Made by a program: the position numbers and the translations under genes | In this document: positions 43,498 to 51,846 of the stretch, in pieces | Numbering within the stretch: the stretch's first letter is position 1 | Layout of the letters: the number at the start of each line of letters is the position of its first letter | The notes under the pieces: generated by a model | Database searches by the model: none | What the model saw: only the letters and a program-made list of their open reading frames with translations | What the model was told of the DNA's origin: nothing | Assembly: GCA_020025015.1 (NCBI GenBank) | Contig: JAHHSV010000007.1 | Coordinates: 1-51,854, forward strand | DNA from: Anaeroplasmataceae bacterium | Lineage (GTDB): Bacteria > Bacillota_I > Bacilli_A > Acholeplasmatales > Anaeroplasmataceae | DNA length: 51,854 bases | Reading direction: 5' to 3'

Positions 43498-44353
43498 AAT
43501 CCACATCCTTTAGCTTACTAATTAGCTCATCCTCTGTTCTAATATCATAGCTTAAATTTAAATTAAGCTTAGAATTTAAAAAGTCAATTAAATTTAAAAT
43601 GTCAGGCTTACGCAAATGACATTCCTTATAAATATCACTACTAAATAAATCCTTAGCACTACCATCAAATTTAATACTACCATTATTCATCGCAATAACC
43701 CTAGTTGAATATTCATAAACAATATTCATATCATGGGTAATTACAATAATTGTTTTATGTAATTCCTTATTGATTTTTTCAAAGATTTGCATAACCTCTA
43801 GAGCTGTTTTTGGATCTAGGCCACGGGTTGGCTCATCAAGCAATAAAATATCAGGATTATAGGCTAAAATACCCGCAATCGCAACCTTACGCATTTGACC
43901 ACCACTTAAATTAAAGGGTGACTTTTCTAAAAGCTCACTTGGAATATTTAAAAGCTCACAAACCTTTTTAGCATTCTCCTTAGCCTCAGCTAAAGGCAGA
44001 CCAAAGTTTCTTGGCGCAAACAAAATATCCTTTAAAACAGTTTCTTCAAATAATTGATATTCTGGGAACTGGAAAACAAAGCCAATTCTTTTTCTAATTG
44101 GCTTAAGCTTAGGATTCTTACGCTTCTTTGGCGTAATAATACTATCATAAATTTGAACTATACCATTAGAAGGTAATAGTAATGCATTCATATGCTGTAA
44201 AAGCGTAGATTTACCACTACCAGTTTTACCAACAATTGCTAAAAACTCATCATTACCCTTAATATCTAAATTAATATTTTCTAAGGCATCTACATGCTCA
44301 TTTTTATTAAAGCCATCATACTTATGGCTTACTTTTTTAAATGATATTCCCAT
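43490..44353 (-). CDS. ecfA2: ECF transporter ATPase EcfA2
   Basis: A 287-residue ABC ATPase, second of the heterodimer that powers uptake of vitamins through group II ECF transporters. Walker A is GKTGSGKSTLLQ near 42-53, the signature NLSGGQMRKVAIAGILA near 145-161 and Walker B ILLLDEPTRGLDP near 166-178, followed by the His switch in VITHD. The sequence LSGGQMRKVA is characteristic of EcfA2. The start overlaps ecfA1 by 25 bases and the end overlaps ecfT by 8, so the three proteins are probably made in fixed ratio. A C-terminal helical domain for ATPase dimerisation is present. Confidence 0.95.
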   Translation of the reverse strand: MGISFKKVSHKYDGFNKNEHVDALENINLDIKGNDEFLAIVGKTGSGKSTLLQHMNALLLPSNGIVQIYDSIITPKKRKNPKLKPIRKRIGFVFQFPEYQLFEETVLKDILFAPRNFGLPLAEAKENAKKVCELLNIPSELLEKSPFNLSGGQMRKVAIAGILAYNPDILLLDEPTRGLDPKTALEVMQIFEKINKELHKTIIVITHDMNIVYEYSTRVIAMNNGSIKFDGSAKDLFSSDIYKECHLRKPDILNLIDFLNSKLNLNLSYDIRTEDELISKLKDVDYE

Positions 44354-45144
44354 AGTGTCTCCTCTAGCTTAGAATTATTCTTAAGCTTTTCATCATTAAT
44401 AGCCCTATCATAAATACGCATATCAAATGGCATATCTAAATTAGAGCTTCTTAAAACTTCCTTATTTTTAAAGACTACCTCAGGCTTATCATTAGCGATA
44501 ATCTTACCTTCCTTTAAAACAATTACCCTATCACTTAGCTTAGCTAAATCTAGATCATGTGTAATTGTAATAATGGTTTTATTATAGGTATCCTTCAAAG
44601 AGCAAATAAGCTTTGTTATATCCTTAACACCATCAGGATCAAGCATTGAGGTTGCCTCATCTAAAATGATTACATCACAGTTTAAAGCAAGAATACCCGC
44701 AATCGCTACCCTTTGCTTTTGGCCACCACTTAGGCTATTAGGCTCACGCTCTAAATAGTCAGCCATTCCAACCTCATCAGCCCATTTTAAAATAAGCTTT
44801 TGCATTTCCGTTCTTTCAATTCGTCTATTTTCTAAGCCAAAGGCAATATCATATTTAACATTTACCCCAACAAACTGATTATCAGGGTTTTGAAAAACAA
44901 TACCGACATGCTTACGAATATCATCAACGGTTTCCTCGCTTAGCTTAACTCCATCATAAAAAATCTCACCCTTATTAGGTGCAAGCAAGCCCACTAATAA
45001 TTTAGATAATGTTGATTTACCACTACCATTATGGCCTAAAATACTAACCCATTCGTGGTCCTTAATATCAAGGCTAATGCCATTAATGGCATAATCCTCC
45101 TTGTTATTAGTATATGAATACCATAAATCCTTAACTTCAATCAT
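44329..45144 (-). CDS. ecfA1: ECF transporter ATPase EcfA1
   Basis: A 271-residue ABC ATPase, first of the ECF pair. Walker A is GHNGSGKSTLSKLLVGLL near 37-54, the signature SLSGGQKQRVAIAGILA near 137-153 and Walker B VIILDEATSMLDPDG near 158-172, with DEAT as in EcfA1. The Q-loop segment GIVFQNPDNQFVG near 80-92 is the ECF-specific Q-helix that contacts EcfT. It lies 12 bases downstream of exoA with GGGGGTTAATT before the ATG, so the energising module is transcribed with a DNA repair nuclease in this organism. Confidence 0.95.
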   Translation of the reverse strand: MIEVKDLWYSYTNNKEDYAINGISLDIKDHEWVSILGHNGSGKSTLSKLLVGLLAPNKGEIFYDGVKLSEETVDDIRKHVGIVFQNPDNQFVGVNVKYDIAFGLENRRIERTEMQKLILKWADEVGMADYLEREPNSLSGGQKQRVAIAGILALNCDVIILDEATSMLDPDGVKDITKLICSLKDTYNKTIITITHDLDLAKLSDRVIVLKEGKIIANDKPEVVFKNKEVLRSSNLDMPFDMRIYDRAINDEKLKNNSKLEETLWEYHLKK

Positions 45145-45156
45145 AATTAACCCCCA

Positions 45157-45906
45157 TTAGATATCTATATCTAATAATACAGGTGCGTGGTCACTACCTA
45201 AAACCTGATCATAAATATCAGCCTTATTAATCTTAGAGCTTAAGGAATTAGAAACTAAGAAATAGTCAATTCTCCACCCTATTCCCTTTTCTCTTGCTCT
45301 AAAGCGATAGCTCCACCATGAATACTTAACTACCTCAGGATGTAAATATCTAAATGTATCAGTATAGCCCTCATCTAAAAGTAAGCCAAACTTAGTTCTT
45401 TCCTCAATAGAGAAGCCTGGATTACGCGTATTAGCTTTAGGATTCTTTAGGTCAATTTCGTTATGCGCAACATTTAAGTCACCACAATAAATAATTGGCT
45501 TATTTAGGGTTTTAAAGTATTCCTTTAAATCCTCCTCAAATTGCATACGATAATCTAGACGCTTTAATTCCTCCTGGCTATTAGGAACGTAGGCTGTAAC
45601 TAAATAGAAGGTAGGATATTCTAGGGTAATCACTCTACCCTCATCATTATACTTACCATCGATTAAGCCATAATTTACACTAAGTGGTTCTTCCTTATAG
45701 AAAATAAGCGTACCACTATAGCCCTTCTTTAAAGCACTATTCATTACATATTTATATTGGCTAAGCTCAGGAAATTCCACCTGCTCTGGCTGAGCCTTAG
45801 TCTCTTGAATACACATAAAATCAGGATTTTCTGCATTAACAAAGTCAGTAAATCCTTTATTCATACAGGCTCTAACCCCGTTAACATTCCAGCTTATAAA
45901 TTTCAT
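45157..45906 (-). CDS. exoA: Exodeoxyribonuclease III / AP endonuclease
   Basis: A 249-residue ExoIII/ExoA of the exonuclease-endonuclease-phosphatase fold, which cuts abasic sites in base excision repair. Catalytic residues are visible: Asn in SWNVNGVRA near 5-13, Glu in CIQETKAQPEQ near 31-41, Tyr in VTAYVPNSQEE, the Asp-x-Asn of YCGDLNVAHNEIDL near 142-155, and the final GSDHAPV with Asp-His near 240. I chose the ATG at 45906: GGAGGG lies seven bases before it and the family N-terminus fits. The open frame upstream lies across its extended -10 promoter. It heads the exoA-ecf-truA operon. Confidence 0.94.
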   Translation of the reverse strand: MKFISWNVNGVRACMNKGFTDFVNAENPDFMCIQETKAQPEQVEFPELSQYKYVMNSALKKGYSGTLIFYKEEPLSVNYGLIDGKYNDEGRVITLEYPTFYLVTAYVPNSQEELKRLDYRMQFEEDLKEYFKTLNKPIIYCGDLNVAHNEIDLKNPKANTRNPGFSIEERTKFGLLLDEGYTDTFRYLHPEVVKYSWWSYRFRAREKGIGWRIDYFLVSNSLSSKINKADIYDQVLGSDHAPVLLDIDI

Positions 45907-45927
45907 AAAAAATCCCTCCATTTTTTG

Positions 45928-45936
45928 ATTATAGCA
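45928..45936 (-). promoter_or_regulatory. Extended -10 promoter of exoA-ecf-truA
   Basis: TGCTATAAT on the minus strand, 21 bases before the exoA ATG. Confidence 0.65.
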
Positions 45937-45965
45937 TATTTTACCACGTTTAACTAATTTTACTA

Positions 45966-46002
45966 GGAAAAAAGCCCTGAAAATCAATATTTTCAGAGCT
46001 TT
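45966..46002 (-). terminator. Terminator of the DUF5662 gene
   Basis: AAAGCTCTGAAAAT pairs with ATTTTCAGGGCTTT (one mismatch) on the minus strand around ATTG, followed by TTTTTCC. The stem begins in the stop codon. Confidence 0.88.
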
Positions 46003-46525
46003 AGTAATCTTTTATTAGCTTAATTTGTTTAATTGCCTCATTTTCGCCAACTGTAGCAATTAATTCTAGCCAAGAGCCAAGAAGCTTAGCACTATCAGGA
46101 TGCATAAAATCCTTATCCGTTGTTCTATTAAAATAAGCTAAGGCAGCGTCCTTAGTATAATTCTTACCTAGATAAACCTTGCAGGCAGCAATACGATCAC
46201 AAACCATTTCCTTAACATAGCGAATAGGAATTTTTACTGGCTCATTTTTCTTAGTTTCAAAGGAATAATCATACCAATATTCATAGTGATGCTTATTTCT
46301 ACCCTTATGATGTAACCAAATTTCACTATACCCCTTATCTAGCCTTTCTGCTAGAGTTGGTGAATGATCACCCATAAAGTATTTACTACTGATCCAAAAT
46401 TCAGTAGGTGAATATTTTGATAGGTCATGGCAAATTCCTTGCCAATATAGGCCCATCTTAAAGCAATATTTTAAAACAATAGCCTTATGCTTTGTTATAA
46501 CCATAAAGTGCTTAAATGGATGCAT
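46001..46525 (-). CDS. DUF5662 family protein
   Basis: A 174-residue protein with the conserved DUF5662 pattern: HFMVITKHKAIVLKYCFKMG near 5-24, WQGICHDLSKYSPTEFW near 27-43, WLHHKGRNKHHYEYWYD near 72-88, and CDRIAACKVYLGKNYTKDAA in the C-terminal half. The many His and Asp residues at fixed positions (HDLSK, HHKGRNKHH) suggest a metal-dependent HD-like hydrolase, which is inference. No function is established to my knowledge. The family is common in Firmicutes and phages. I chose the ATG at 46525 because AGGAGGGG precedes it; an in-frame ATG eight codons upstream has no such site. It is monocistronic. Confidence 0.85.
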   Translation of the reverse strand: MHPFKHFMVITKHKAIVLKYCFKMGLYWQGICHDLSKYSPTEFWISSKYFMGDHSPTLAERLDKGYSEIWLHHKGRNKHHYEYWYDYSFETKKNEPVKIPIRYVKEMVCDRIAACKVYLGKNYTKDAALAYFNRTTDKDFMHPDSAKLLGSWLELIATVGENEAIKQIKLIKDY

Positions 46526-46571
46526 AAAACCCCTCCTAACCCTAAGCATTTTAGCACAAAATTATTTATAA

Positions 46572-46602
46572 AGCAAAAATGATGACCAAAGGCCATCATT
46601 TT
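46572..46602 (-). terminator. Terminator of the tkt-serS operon
   Basis: AAAATGATGGCC pairs with GG-less GTCATCATTTT on the minus strand around a TTTG loop, followed by TTTGC. It lies 6 bases after the serS stop. Confidence 0.85.
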
Positions 46603-46607
46603 AATTC

Positions 46608-47897
46608 TTACTTCTTACGAGGAGTCATTTTAGTAAGACCACCCATATATGGTCTTAATACCTCAGGAATATCAACTGAACCATCCTCATGTAAATGATT
46701 TTCAAGTAAAGCAATTAGCATACGAGGAGGTGCTACTACAGTATTATTTAAGGTATGAGCAAAGTAATTCTTCTTTTCACCCTTAATACGAATACCTAAA
46801 CGACGAGCTTGAGCATCACCTAAATTAGAGCATGAACCAACCTCGAAATACTTTTGTTGACGAGGGCTCCAAGCCTCAACATCAATACTCTTTACCTTTA
46901 AGTCGGCTAAGTCACCACTGCAGCACTCTAAAGTACGGCAAGGTACGCCCATTGAAACAAATAATTCAACAGTATAGCTATACATTTTCTTAAACCATTC
47001 CATTGAGTCCTCAGGCTCGCAAACAACGATCATTTCTTGCTTTTCAAATTGGTGAATACGATAAATTCCTCTTTCCTCTATACCGTGAGCACCCTTTTCC
47101 TTACGGAAGCAAGGTGAATATGAGGTATAGGTGTAAGGTAGGTCTTCCTTATTTAAAATTTGACCATTAAATTTACCAATCATAGAGTGCTCAGATGTAC
47201 CAATTAGATATAAATCCTCGCCCTCAATTTTATACATCATAGCATCCATTTCAGCAAATGACATAACACCATCAACAACATTACCACGAATCATATAAGG
47301 TGGAATTACATAGGTAAAGCCCTTATTAATCATAAAATCACGAGCATAGGCTAAAACTGCACTATGTAATCTAGCGATATCACCCATTAAATAATAGAAG
47401 CCATTACCAGCAACACGACGTGCTGAATCTAGGTCAATACCATTTAATTTTTCAATAATATCTAAATGATAAGGAACCTCAAAATCAGGAGTCTTTGGCT
47501 CTAGGAAGCGTTCAATTTCAACGTTACAAGAATCATCCTTACCAATAGGTACTGAAGGATCAATAATATTAGGAATAACCATCATGTTTTTCTTTAGATG
47601 AGCTTCAACCTCAACTAATTCAGCATCAATCTCTTGAATACGATTGTTGATTTCAGCCATTTTTGCCTTAATTGCGTTAGCCTCTTCAATCTTCTTATCA
47701 CGCATTAAAAGACCAATCTTTTGTGATTCACTATTACGAGTAGCTCTTAGGTTTTCTACCTCTGTTTTAAGCTCTCTTGTTTTCTTATCAAGCTCTAACA
47801 CCTCATCAACTAAAGGTAATTTAGCATCTTGAAATTTCTTTTTAATATTTTCTTTAACTACATCCGGATTTTCACGGACAAACTTTAAATCTAACAT
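46608..47897 (-). CDS. serS: Seryl-tRNA synthetase
   Basis: A 429-residue class II synthetase of normal length that charges tRNA-Ser. The N-terminal coiled-coil arm (about 28-100) is followed by the catalytic core: motif 2 with YSPCFRKEKGAHGIEERGIYR near 258-278, EVGSCSNLGDAQARRLGI near 350-367 and motif 3 NNTVVAPPRMLIALLENH near 385-402. The CSN-type serine-binding loop is intact. It follows the DUF6088 gene by 14 bases with GAGAGGGATAG before the ATG. There is no room for a T-box leader, so it is transcribed from the operon promoter at 51681-51689. A cognate tRNA-Ser(GCU) gene lies at 10989-11079. Confidence 0.96.
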   Translation of the reverse strand: MLDLKFVRENPDVVKENIKKKFQDAKLPLVDEVLELDKKTRELKTEVENLRATRNSESQKIGLLMRDKKIEEANAIKAKMAEINNRIQEIDAELVEVEAHLKKNMMVIPNIIDPSVPIGKDDSCNVEIERFLEPKTPDFEVPYHLDIIEKLNGIDLDSARRVAGNGFYYLMGDIARLHSAVLAYARDFMINKGFTYVIPPYMIRGNVVDGVMSFAEMDAMMYKIEGEDLYLIGTSEHSMIGKFNGQILNKEDLPYTYTSYSPCFRKEKGAHGIEERGIYRIHQFEKQEMIVVCEPEDSMEWFKKMYSYTVELFVSMGVPCRTLECCSGDLADLKVKSIDVEAWSPRQQKYFEVGSCSNLGDAQARRLGIRIKGEKKNYFAHTLNNTVVAPPRMLIALLENHLHEDGSVDIPEVLRPYMGGLTKMTPRKK

Positions 47898-47911
47898 TAC
47901 TATCCCTCTCG

Positions 47912-48613
47912 TTATAAATTATTTTCTAAAATTTTTTCTATCGCATTACACTTTTCATATCTACTAGCCTTATTTAAAAGCTTACATAGATTATTTTTAA
48001 TTTTAAAGTGCTCTAGGATATCATAAATAACTGCTATATTTCGTTTTTTAAAGCTCTTAGCATGAATTACATTAACTAAGGCCTCTTGATCATAATTATG
48101 GGCATATAAAACTAAGAAGTTATAAAGCATATCATAGCTTATATTTTCATAATTATCAATTATCTCAATTAACTCAAGCATTTCTATAGCTCTTACGTTA
48201 CTTTCATTTTTAAAATCAATATTAACAGTTTTAAGAGTTATATTTTTAATTTTTCTAACCGACTTTATTTCTAAAGCATTAGTATAAATTATTAATGGTT
48301 CTGAATTAGCCTCAACTATACCTAAATTTAGAAGCATTTTTCCGCCAACTAGCATACCATTTTTATTATTATTAGTGAAAAATTTAACTATATCCTCAGT
48401 ACTAGGCTCTAAGCTAGGATCACTACTATATGGTCTATAATACAAGCCCTTATCTAGCTTACCCACAAGCTTATTTTTGTATAGCCTCGCTAAAAGCTGG
48501 TAAAATGTTGTTTCATCCATATCCTGAAAGTAGTCAGAATAGGCATCCTTAGCAAAAAATATTTCGCCTTCCTTTAGCATTTTAACCCAAGAACGCAGAT
48601 TCTCGGTAAACAT
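47912..48613 (-). CDS. DUF6088 / AbiEi-antitoxin-like protein
   Basis: A 233-residue protein. The N-terminal 65 residues form a winged helix of the type seen in AbiEi antitoxins and DUF6088 proteins: GEIFFAKDAYSDYFQ, then a helix TTFYQLLARLYKNKLVGKL and the wing LDKGLYYRPY. Next comes the family segment KNGMLVGGKMLLNLGIVE (near 85-102) with a strand LIIYTNAL. The rest is helical. Such proteins repress type IV toxin-antitoxin operons, but no AbiEii nucleotidyltransferase toxin is present nearby. It overlaps the small membrane protein gene by one base (TAATG) and precedes serS by 14 bases, in a housekeeping operon. It may be a domesticated orphan regulator; function unknown. Confidence 0.75.
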   Translation of the reverse strand: MFTENLRSWVKMLKEGEIFFAKDAYSDYFQDMDETTFYQLLARLYKNKLVGKLDKGLYYRPYSSDPSLEPSTEDIVKFFTNNNKNGMLVGGKMLLNLGIVEANSEPLIIYTNALEIKSVRKIKNITLKTVNIDFKNESNVRAIEMLELIEIIDNYENISYDMLYNFLVLYAHNYDQEALVNVIHAKSFKKRNIAVIYDILEHFKIKNNLCKLLNKASRYEKCNAIEKILENNL

Positions 48614-48849
48614 TATTTTTCCTCCTTAGTAACTGCCTTTTTCTTTAAGCAGTTTAACCAAACAAGGAAAAATACCGCTCCAGCTATAATAAAAGCTAAG
48701 CCAATTAAAATACAAGCCCAAACAGGAGTGTTTTTCGAATAAGCCCATGAAACATATACAAGTATTAATGCCACTGTATAGCATATAGTTAAAATGAACT
48801 CATGTCTGTAATTTTTAAAGTCCTCTTTTTGTATATCAAAAAACTTCAT
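48613..48849 (-). CDS. Small two-helix membrane protein
   Basis: A 78-residue protein with two hydrophobic helices (about 18-35 and 43-67), a charged N-terminus (FFDIQKEDFKNYRHEF) and a Lys-Glu-rich tail. Both ends are predicted in the cytoplasm. No family is recognised. The ATG follows GGAGGGGC, 24 bases after tkt, and the stop overlaps the DUF6088 start, so its translation is coupled with that gene. Because it always has to be made with the next protein, the two may work together, which is inference. Confidence 0.7.
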   Translation of the reverse strand: MKFFDIQKEDFKNYRHEFILTICYTVALILVYVSWAYSKNTPVWACILIGLAFIIAGAVFFLVWLNCLKKKAVTKEEK

Positions 48850-48873
48850 AAAGCCCCTCCAAATAATACCAAG

Positions 48874-50838
48874 CTACATTTTACTAATTATACTCTCTAT
48901 GTTTTCGACTGTAAAGCCGTATGTTTGAGGAATTTCCGCTAATGGCATACTTGCGCCAAAGCTTTCAATACTTAAAACCTTGCTAGCATACTTATACCAA
49001 GGCATACCTGAGCCCATCTCAATAGCTAAACGCTTTGTTAAATATGAAGGTAAGATTTCTTCCTTATATTCATCACTTTGCTTTTCGAAAATAAACATTG
49101 AAGGCATTGAAACAACACGAACATAGAAGCCATTTTCCTCTAGCTCTCTAGCAGCAGCTAAGCTTATAGCAAGCTCACTACCACAGGTAATAATAATATA
49201 ATTAGGAGTGCTGCTTGGCTCATAGGCAATATAAGCACCATGACTAAAGCCTTCTCCATCGGTTTCGGCTAAAATAGGTAAATCCTGACGAGTTGAAACA
49301 ATTACTGATGGATAATCATTATTGTTTACAGCCTGTAATAAGGCTAAGGTCATTTCCTTCGCATCAGCAGGTCTAACAACATTTAAATTAGGAATTGCTC
49401 TTAAACCAGCAAGCTGCTCAATTGGCTGATGAGTAGGACCATCCTCACCTACACATACACTATCATGTGAGAATAAAAACATACTTGGAATTCCCATTAA
49501 GGCTGCAAGTCTAATTGCAGGCTTTAAATAATCAGAGAAAACAAAGAAGCCAGCTCCAAAGCCCTTCATGTTATGTAGGGTTAAGCCATTAACAATCGCA
49601 CCCATCGCATGCTCTCTTACACCAAAATTAATATTTCTACCACGATAATTATCAGTATCAAAATTACCATCATTACCCTTAACCATTGTTGAAGAAACTA
49701 AATCAGCGCTACCACCAATTAGGTTTTCAACCTGCATTGAAATTGCAGTTAAGACCTTACCCATAACCTTACGAGTAGAAATCTTTGAGCCCTCCTCAAA
49801 TGAAGGTAATACATCATAATCAGTTACCTTAAAATCATTATAAACATAATGCATTAAATCTTCATATTCCTCAGGATATTTTTCTTCATATTCTGCTAAG
49901 GTTCTATTCCACTGGCTATCCGCATTATTACCACGCTCAATTACATTCTTACGATAGAAATTATAAACATCAGTAGGAATAGTAAAAGGCTGAGCCTGAT
50001 AATGTAAATTATTCTTTAAGTTCTCAATACCCTCTTCTGATAATGGCTTACCATGAACAGAGCTTTCACCACTATTTTCCGCACCAAAGCCAATGATTGT
50101 ACGAATTTCAATAATTGTAGGACGATTAGAAAGATTCTCGTGAACCTTTTCAATTGCGCTAGCGATGCTATCACAATCATTTCCATCCTCAACTAAAATA
50201 TGGTTCCAGCCCATAGCCTCAAACTTACCCTTAACATCATCTAAGCAGGCTAAGCTTGTAGGACCATCTAGCTGAACATCATTAGAGTCATATAAAACTA
50301 CTAATTTACCAAGCTGTAATCTACCAGCTAAAGAGGCAGCCTCAGCTGTAATACCCTCTTGTAGATCACCATCACCACATAAAACATAGGTATAGTGATT
50401 AATAACATCAATATCATTACGATTAAACTTTGCGGCTAAATGCTTTTCAGCAATTGCCATACCTACAGCACTAGCAAAGCCTTGGCCTAATGGGCCTGTA
50501 GATATTTCTACTCCTGGAACCTCCTTATATTCAGGATGACCTGGAGTAATACTTCCCTTTTGTCTAAACTGCTTTAAGTCATCAATTGAAATACCAAAGC
50601 CAGATAAATGTAGCATAGTGTATAATAAGGCACTACCATGACCAGCACTTAGTACAAATCTATCACGGTCAAACCAATTAGAATCCTCAGAATCAATATT
50701 TAAGAATCTAGTGAATAGAGTATGCATAATTGGAGCTGCACCTAAGCAAATACCAGGATGACCGCTTTTTGCTTTTGTAATAACTTCAGCTGAAAATACT
50801 CGAATAGCATTTACACTTTTATCATCAATAAAGCTCAT
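48874..50838 (-). CDS. tkt: Transketolase
   Basis: A 654-residue transketolase of normal length, which moves two-carbon units in the pentose phosphate pathway with thiamine diphosphate. Seen in order: AKSGHPGICLGAAPIMHTL near 22-40 (substrate His), the TPP motif CGDGDLQEGITAEAASLAG near 153-171 followed by DSN, FEAM, and HGKPL, the Pyr domain with GVREHAMGAI and the catalytic Glu near 405-415, and DSVCVGEDGPTHQPIEQLAGLR near 460-481. GGAG lies before the ATG. It lies 15 bases after the acidic-tail membrane protein gene and is followed by the 78-residue gene, all in one operon with serS. Confidence 0.96.
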   Translation of the reverse strand: MSFIDDKSVNAIRVFSAEVITKAKSGHPGICLGAAPIMHTLFTRFLNIDSEDSNWFDRDRFVLSAGHGSALLYTMLHLSGFGISIDDLKQFRQKGSITPGHPEYKEVPGVEISTGPLGQGFASAVGMAIAEKHLAAKFNRNDIDVINHYTYVLCGDGDLQEGITAEAASLAGRLQLGKLVVLYDSNDVQLDGPTSLACLDDVKGKFEAMGWNHILVEDGNDCDSIASAIEKVHENLSNRPTIIEIRTIIGFGAENSGESSVHGKPLSEEGIENLKNNLHYQAQPFTIPTDVYNFYRKNVIERGNNADSQWNRTLAEYEEKYPEEYEDLMHYVYNDFKVTDYDVLPSFEEGSKISTRKVMGKVLTAISMQVENLIGGSADLVSSTMVKGNDGNFDTDNYRGRNINFGVREHAMGAIVNGLTLHNMKGFGAGFFVFSDYLKPAIRLAALMGIPSMFLFSHDSVCVGEDGPTHQPIEQLAGLRAIPNLNVVRPADAKEMTLALLQAVNNNDYPSVIVSTRQDLPILAETDGEGFSHGAYIAYEPSSTPNYIIITCGSELAISLAAARELEENGFYVRVVSMPSMFIFEKQSDEYKEEILPSYLTKRLAIEMGSGMPWYKYASKVLSIESFGASMPLAEIPQTYGFTVENIESIISKM

Positions 50839-50853
50839 AAACTCCTCCGTAAA

Positions 50854-51648
50854 TTAATTATTTTTACTTTCTTCCTCAGAATCAGTTAAATCAACCACTT
50901 CTGCCTCTACCTCAGTTACCTCAGTAGCATCCTCTTCAGCTGCTGCCTTAACCTCAGTAACAATAGCTTCCTCAGTAGCCTCTTCGTTTGAAGCTTCTTC
51001 GCTTGAAGCCTCTTTATTTTCCTCTAAAGCTTTTTCAGCCGCTTCTTCCTTTTCTGCTTCCTCTTCAGCTAGCTTAGCTTGCTTTTCAATAAAAGCATCA
51101 ATGTAATCATTTTGAAGCTTTAAAAGCTCTTCAAAACGAGAAGCACCACCAACCATAGCTTTAATTTCATCAACACTATCAGAATTAATTTGATTGATCT
51201 TTTCCTTAACCTTCTTATTTAATAGCATCATTACAACAATAAATACTGCTAATAAACCAAGCTGTACCCAAATTTGTGCACTTCCTAAAGGAATTAAGGT
51301 TACTAAGAAGAAACATACAATACATACAATTGCTGTTGGAAGCATAATTCTATAATTGTATTTCTTAGTTACATCATCACATTTATCCCAAAAATCTAAC
51401 CAAATCTTATTAACTCGATCAGAGTATAGCTCTCCTAATTTTTCATAATAACCCTTTTCAACGAATAAACGATAGTTAAAGCCATCAATAGAAGCCCATA
51501 CAGCAAATCTACCCTTAGGTAAATACTGATTAAACAATGCTGGAAAATCATTGATATAATAAACCTCAACTAAACGATTATCAAATTCTTGTTTTTCAAC
51601 TGCTTCAATACCATCTGCAATTGAAAATATTTTTGCATTAAGACGCAT
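50854..51648 (-). CDS. Membrane protein with acidic C-terminal tail
   Basis: A 264-residue protein. Residues 1-100 are a globular N-terminal part (FSIADGIEAVEKQEFDNRLV and YRLFVEKGYYEKLGE). They are followed by two membrane helices at about 100-145 and a cytoplasmic coiled helix. The last 75 residues are almost only Glu, Ala, Lys, Ser and Thr (EEAEKEEAAEKALEENKEAS), a low-complexity acidic tail. No family is recognised. I chose the ATG at 51648: GGTGATAATT precedes it. The in-frame ATG at 51675 coincides with the transcription start predicted from the extended -10 at 51681-51689. It heads the operon with tkt and serS. Confidence 0.78.
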   Translation of the reverse strand: MRLNAKIFSIADGIEAVEKQEFDNRLVEVYYINDFPALFNQYLPKGRFAVWASIDGFNYRLFVEKGYYEKLGELYSDRVNKIWLDFWDKCDDVTKKYNYRIMLPTAIVCIVCFFLVTLIPLGSAQIWVQLGLLAVFIVVMMLLNKKVKEKINQINSDSVDEIKAMVGGASRFEELLKLQNDYIDAFIEKQAKLAEEEAEKEEAAEKALEENKEASSEEASNEEATEEAIVTEVKAAAEEDATEVTEVEAEVVDLTDSEEESKNN

Positions 51649-51680
51649 AATTATCACCAAAAGCCTTTCTTTCAATGTGT

Positions 51681-51689
51681 ATTATAGCA
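51681..51689 (-). promoter_or_regulatory. Extended -10 promoter of the tkt-serS operon
   Basis: TGCTATAAT on the minus strand; transcription would begin near 51674, 26 bases before the start codon. Confidence 0.65.
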
Positions 51690-51729
51690 CATTTCAAAGA
51701 CAATAATAAAGTGAAATCAAGTTATTTTA

Positions 51730-51738
51730 TGGTATAAT
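51730..51738 (+). promoter_or_regulatory. Extended -10 promoter of the truncated response-regulator gene
   Basis: TGGTATAAT on the plus strand, 18 bases before the ATG at 51757, with GGTGAT as ribosome binding site. It diverges from the promoter at 51681-51689. Confidence 0.6.
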
Positions 51739-51756
51739 TATGGCGTGGTGATAATT

Positions 51757-51846
51757 ATGAAAAGTAAAAGTATATTAATAATTGAGGACGAACCAACACT
51801 CCCGAGTTTGCCTCACAAATTAAATAAACTAATACTTTCAGAGTGA
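51757..51846 (+). pseudogene. Response-regulator gene start, homology lost after about 15 codons
   Basis: The frame begins MKSKSILIIEDEPTL, the classic first strand and acidic pocket (Glu-Asp-Glu) of a CheY-like receiver domain. It has a good promoter and GGTGAT before the ATG. After codon 15 the sequence turns into PSLPHKLNKLILSE and stops at TGA 51844-51846, unlike any receiver domain. Neither other frame resumes the family pattern. It is either a broken gene or an artefact of the sequence end, where the last 50 bases may come from elsewhere. Confidence 0.55.

Noticed and set aside
46603..47911. T-box riboswitch before serS or glnS
   Set aside because: The gaps before serS (14 bases) and glnS (23 bases) are too short for such a leader.
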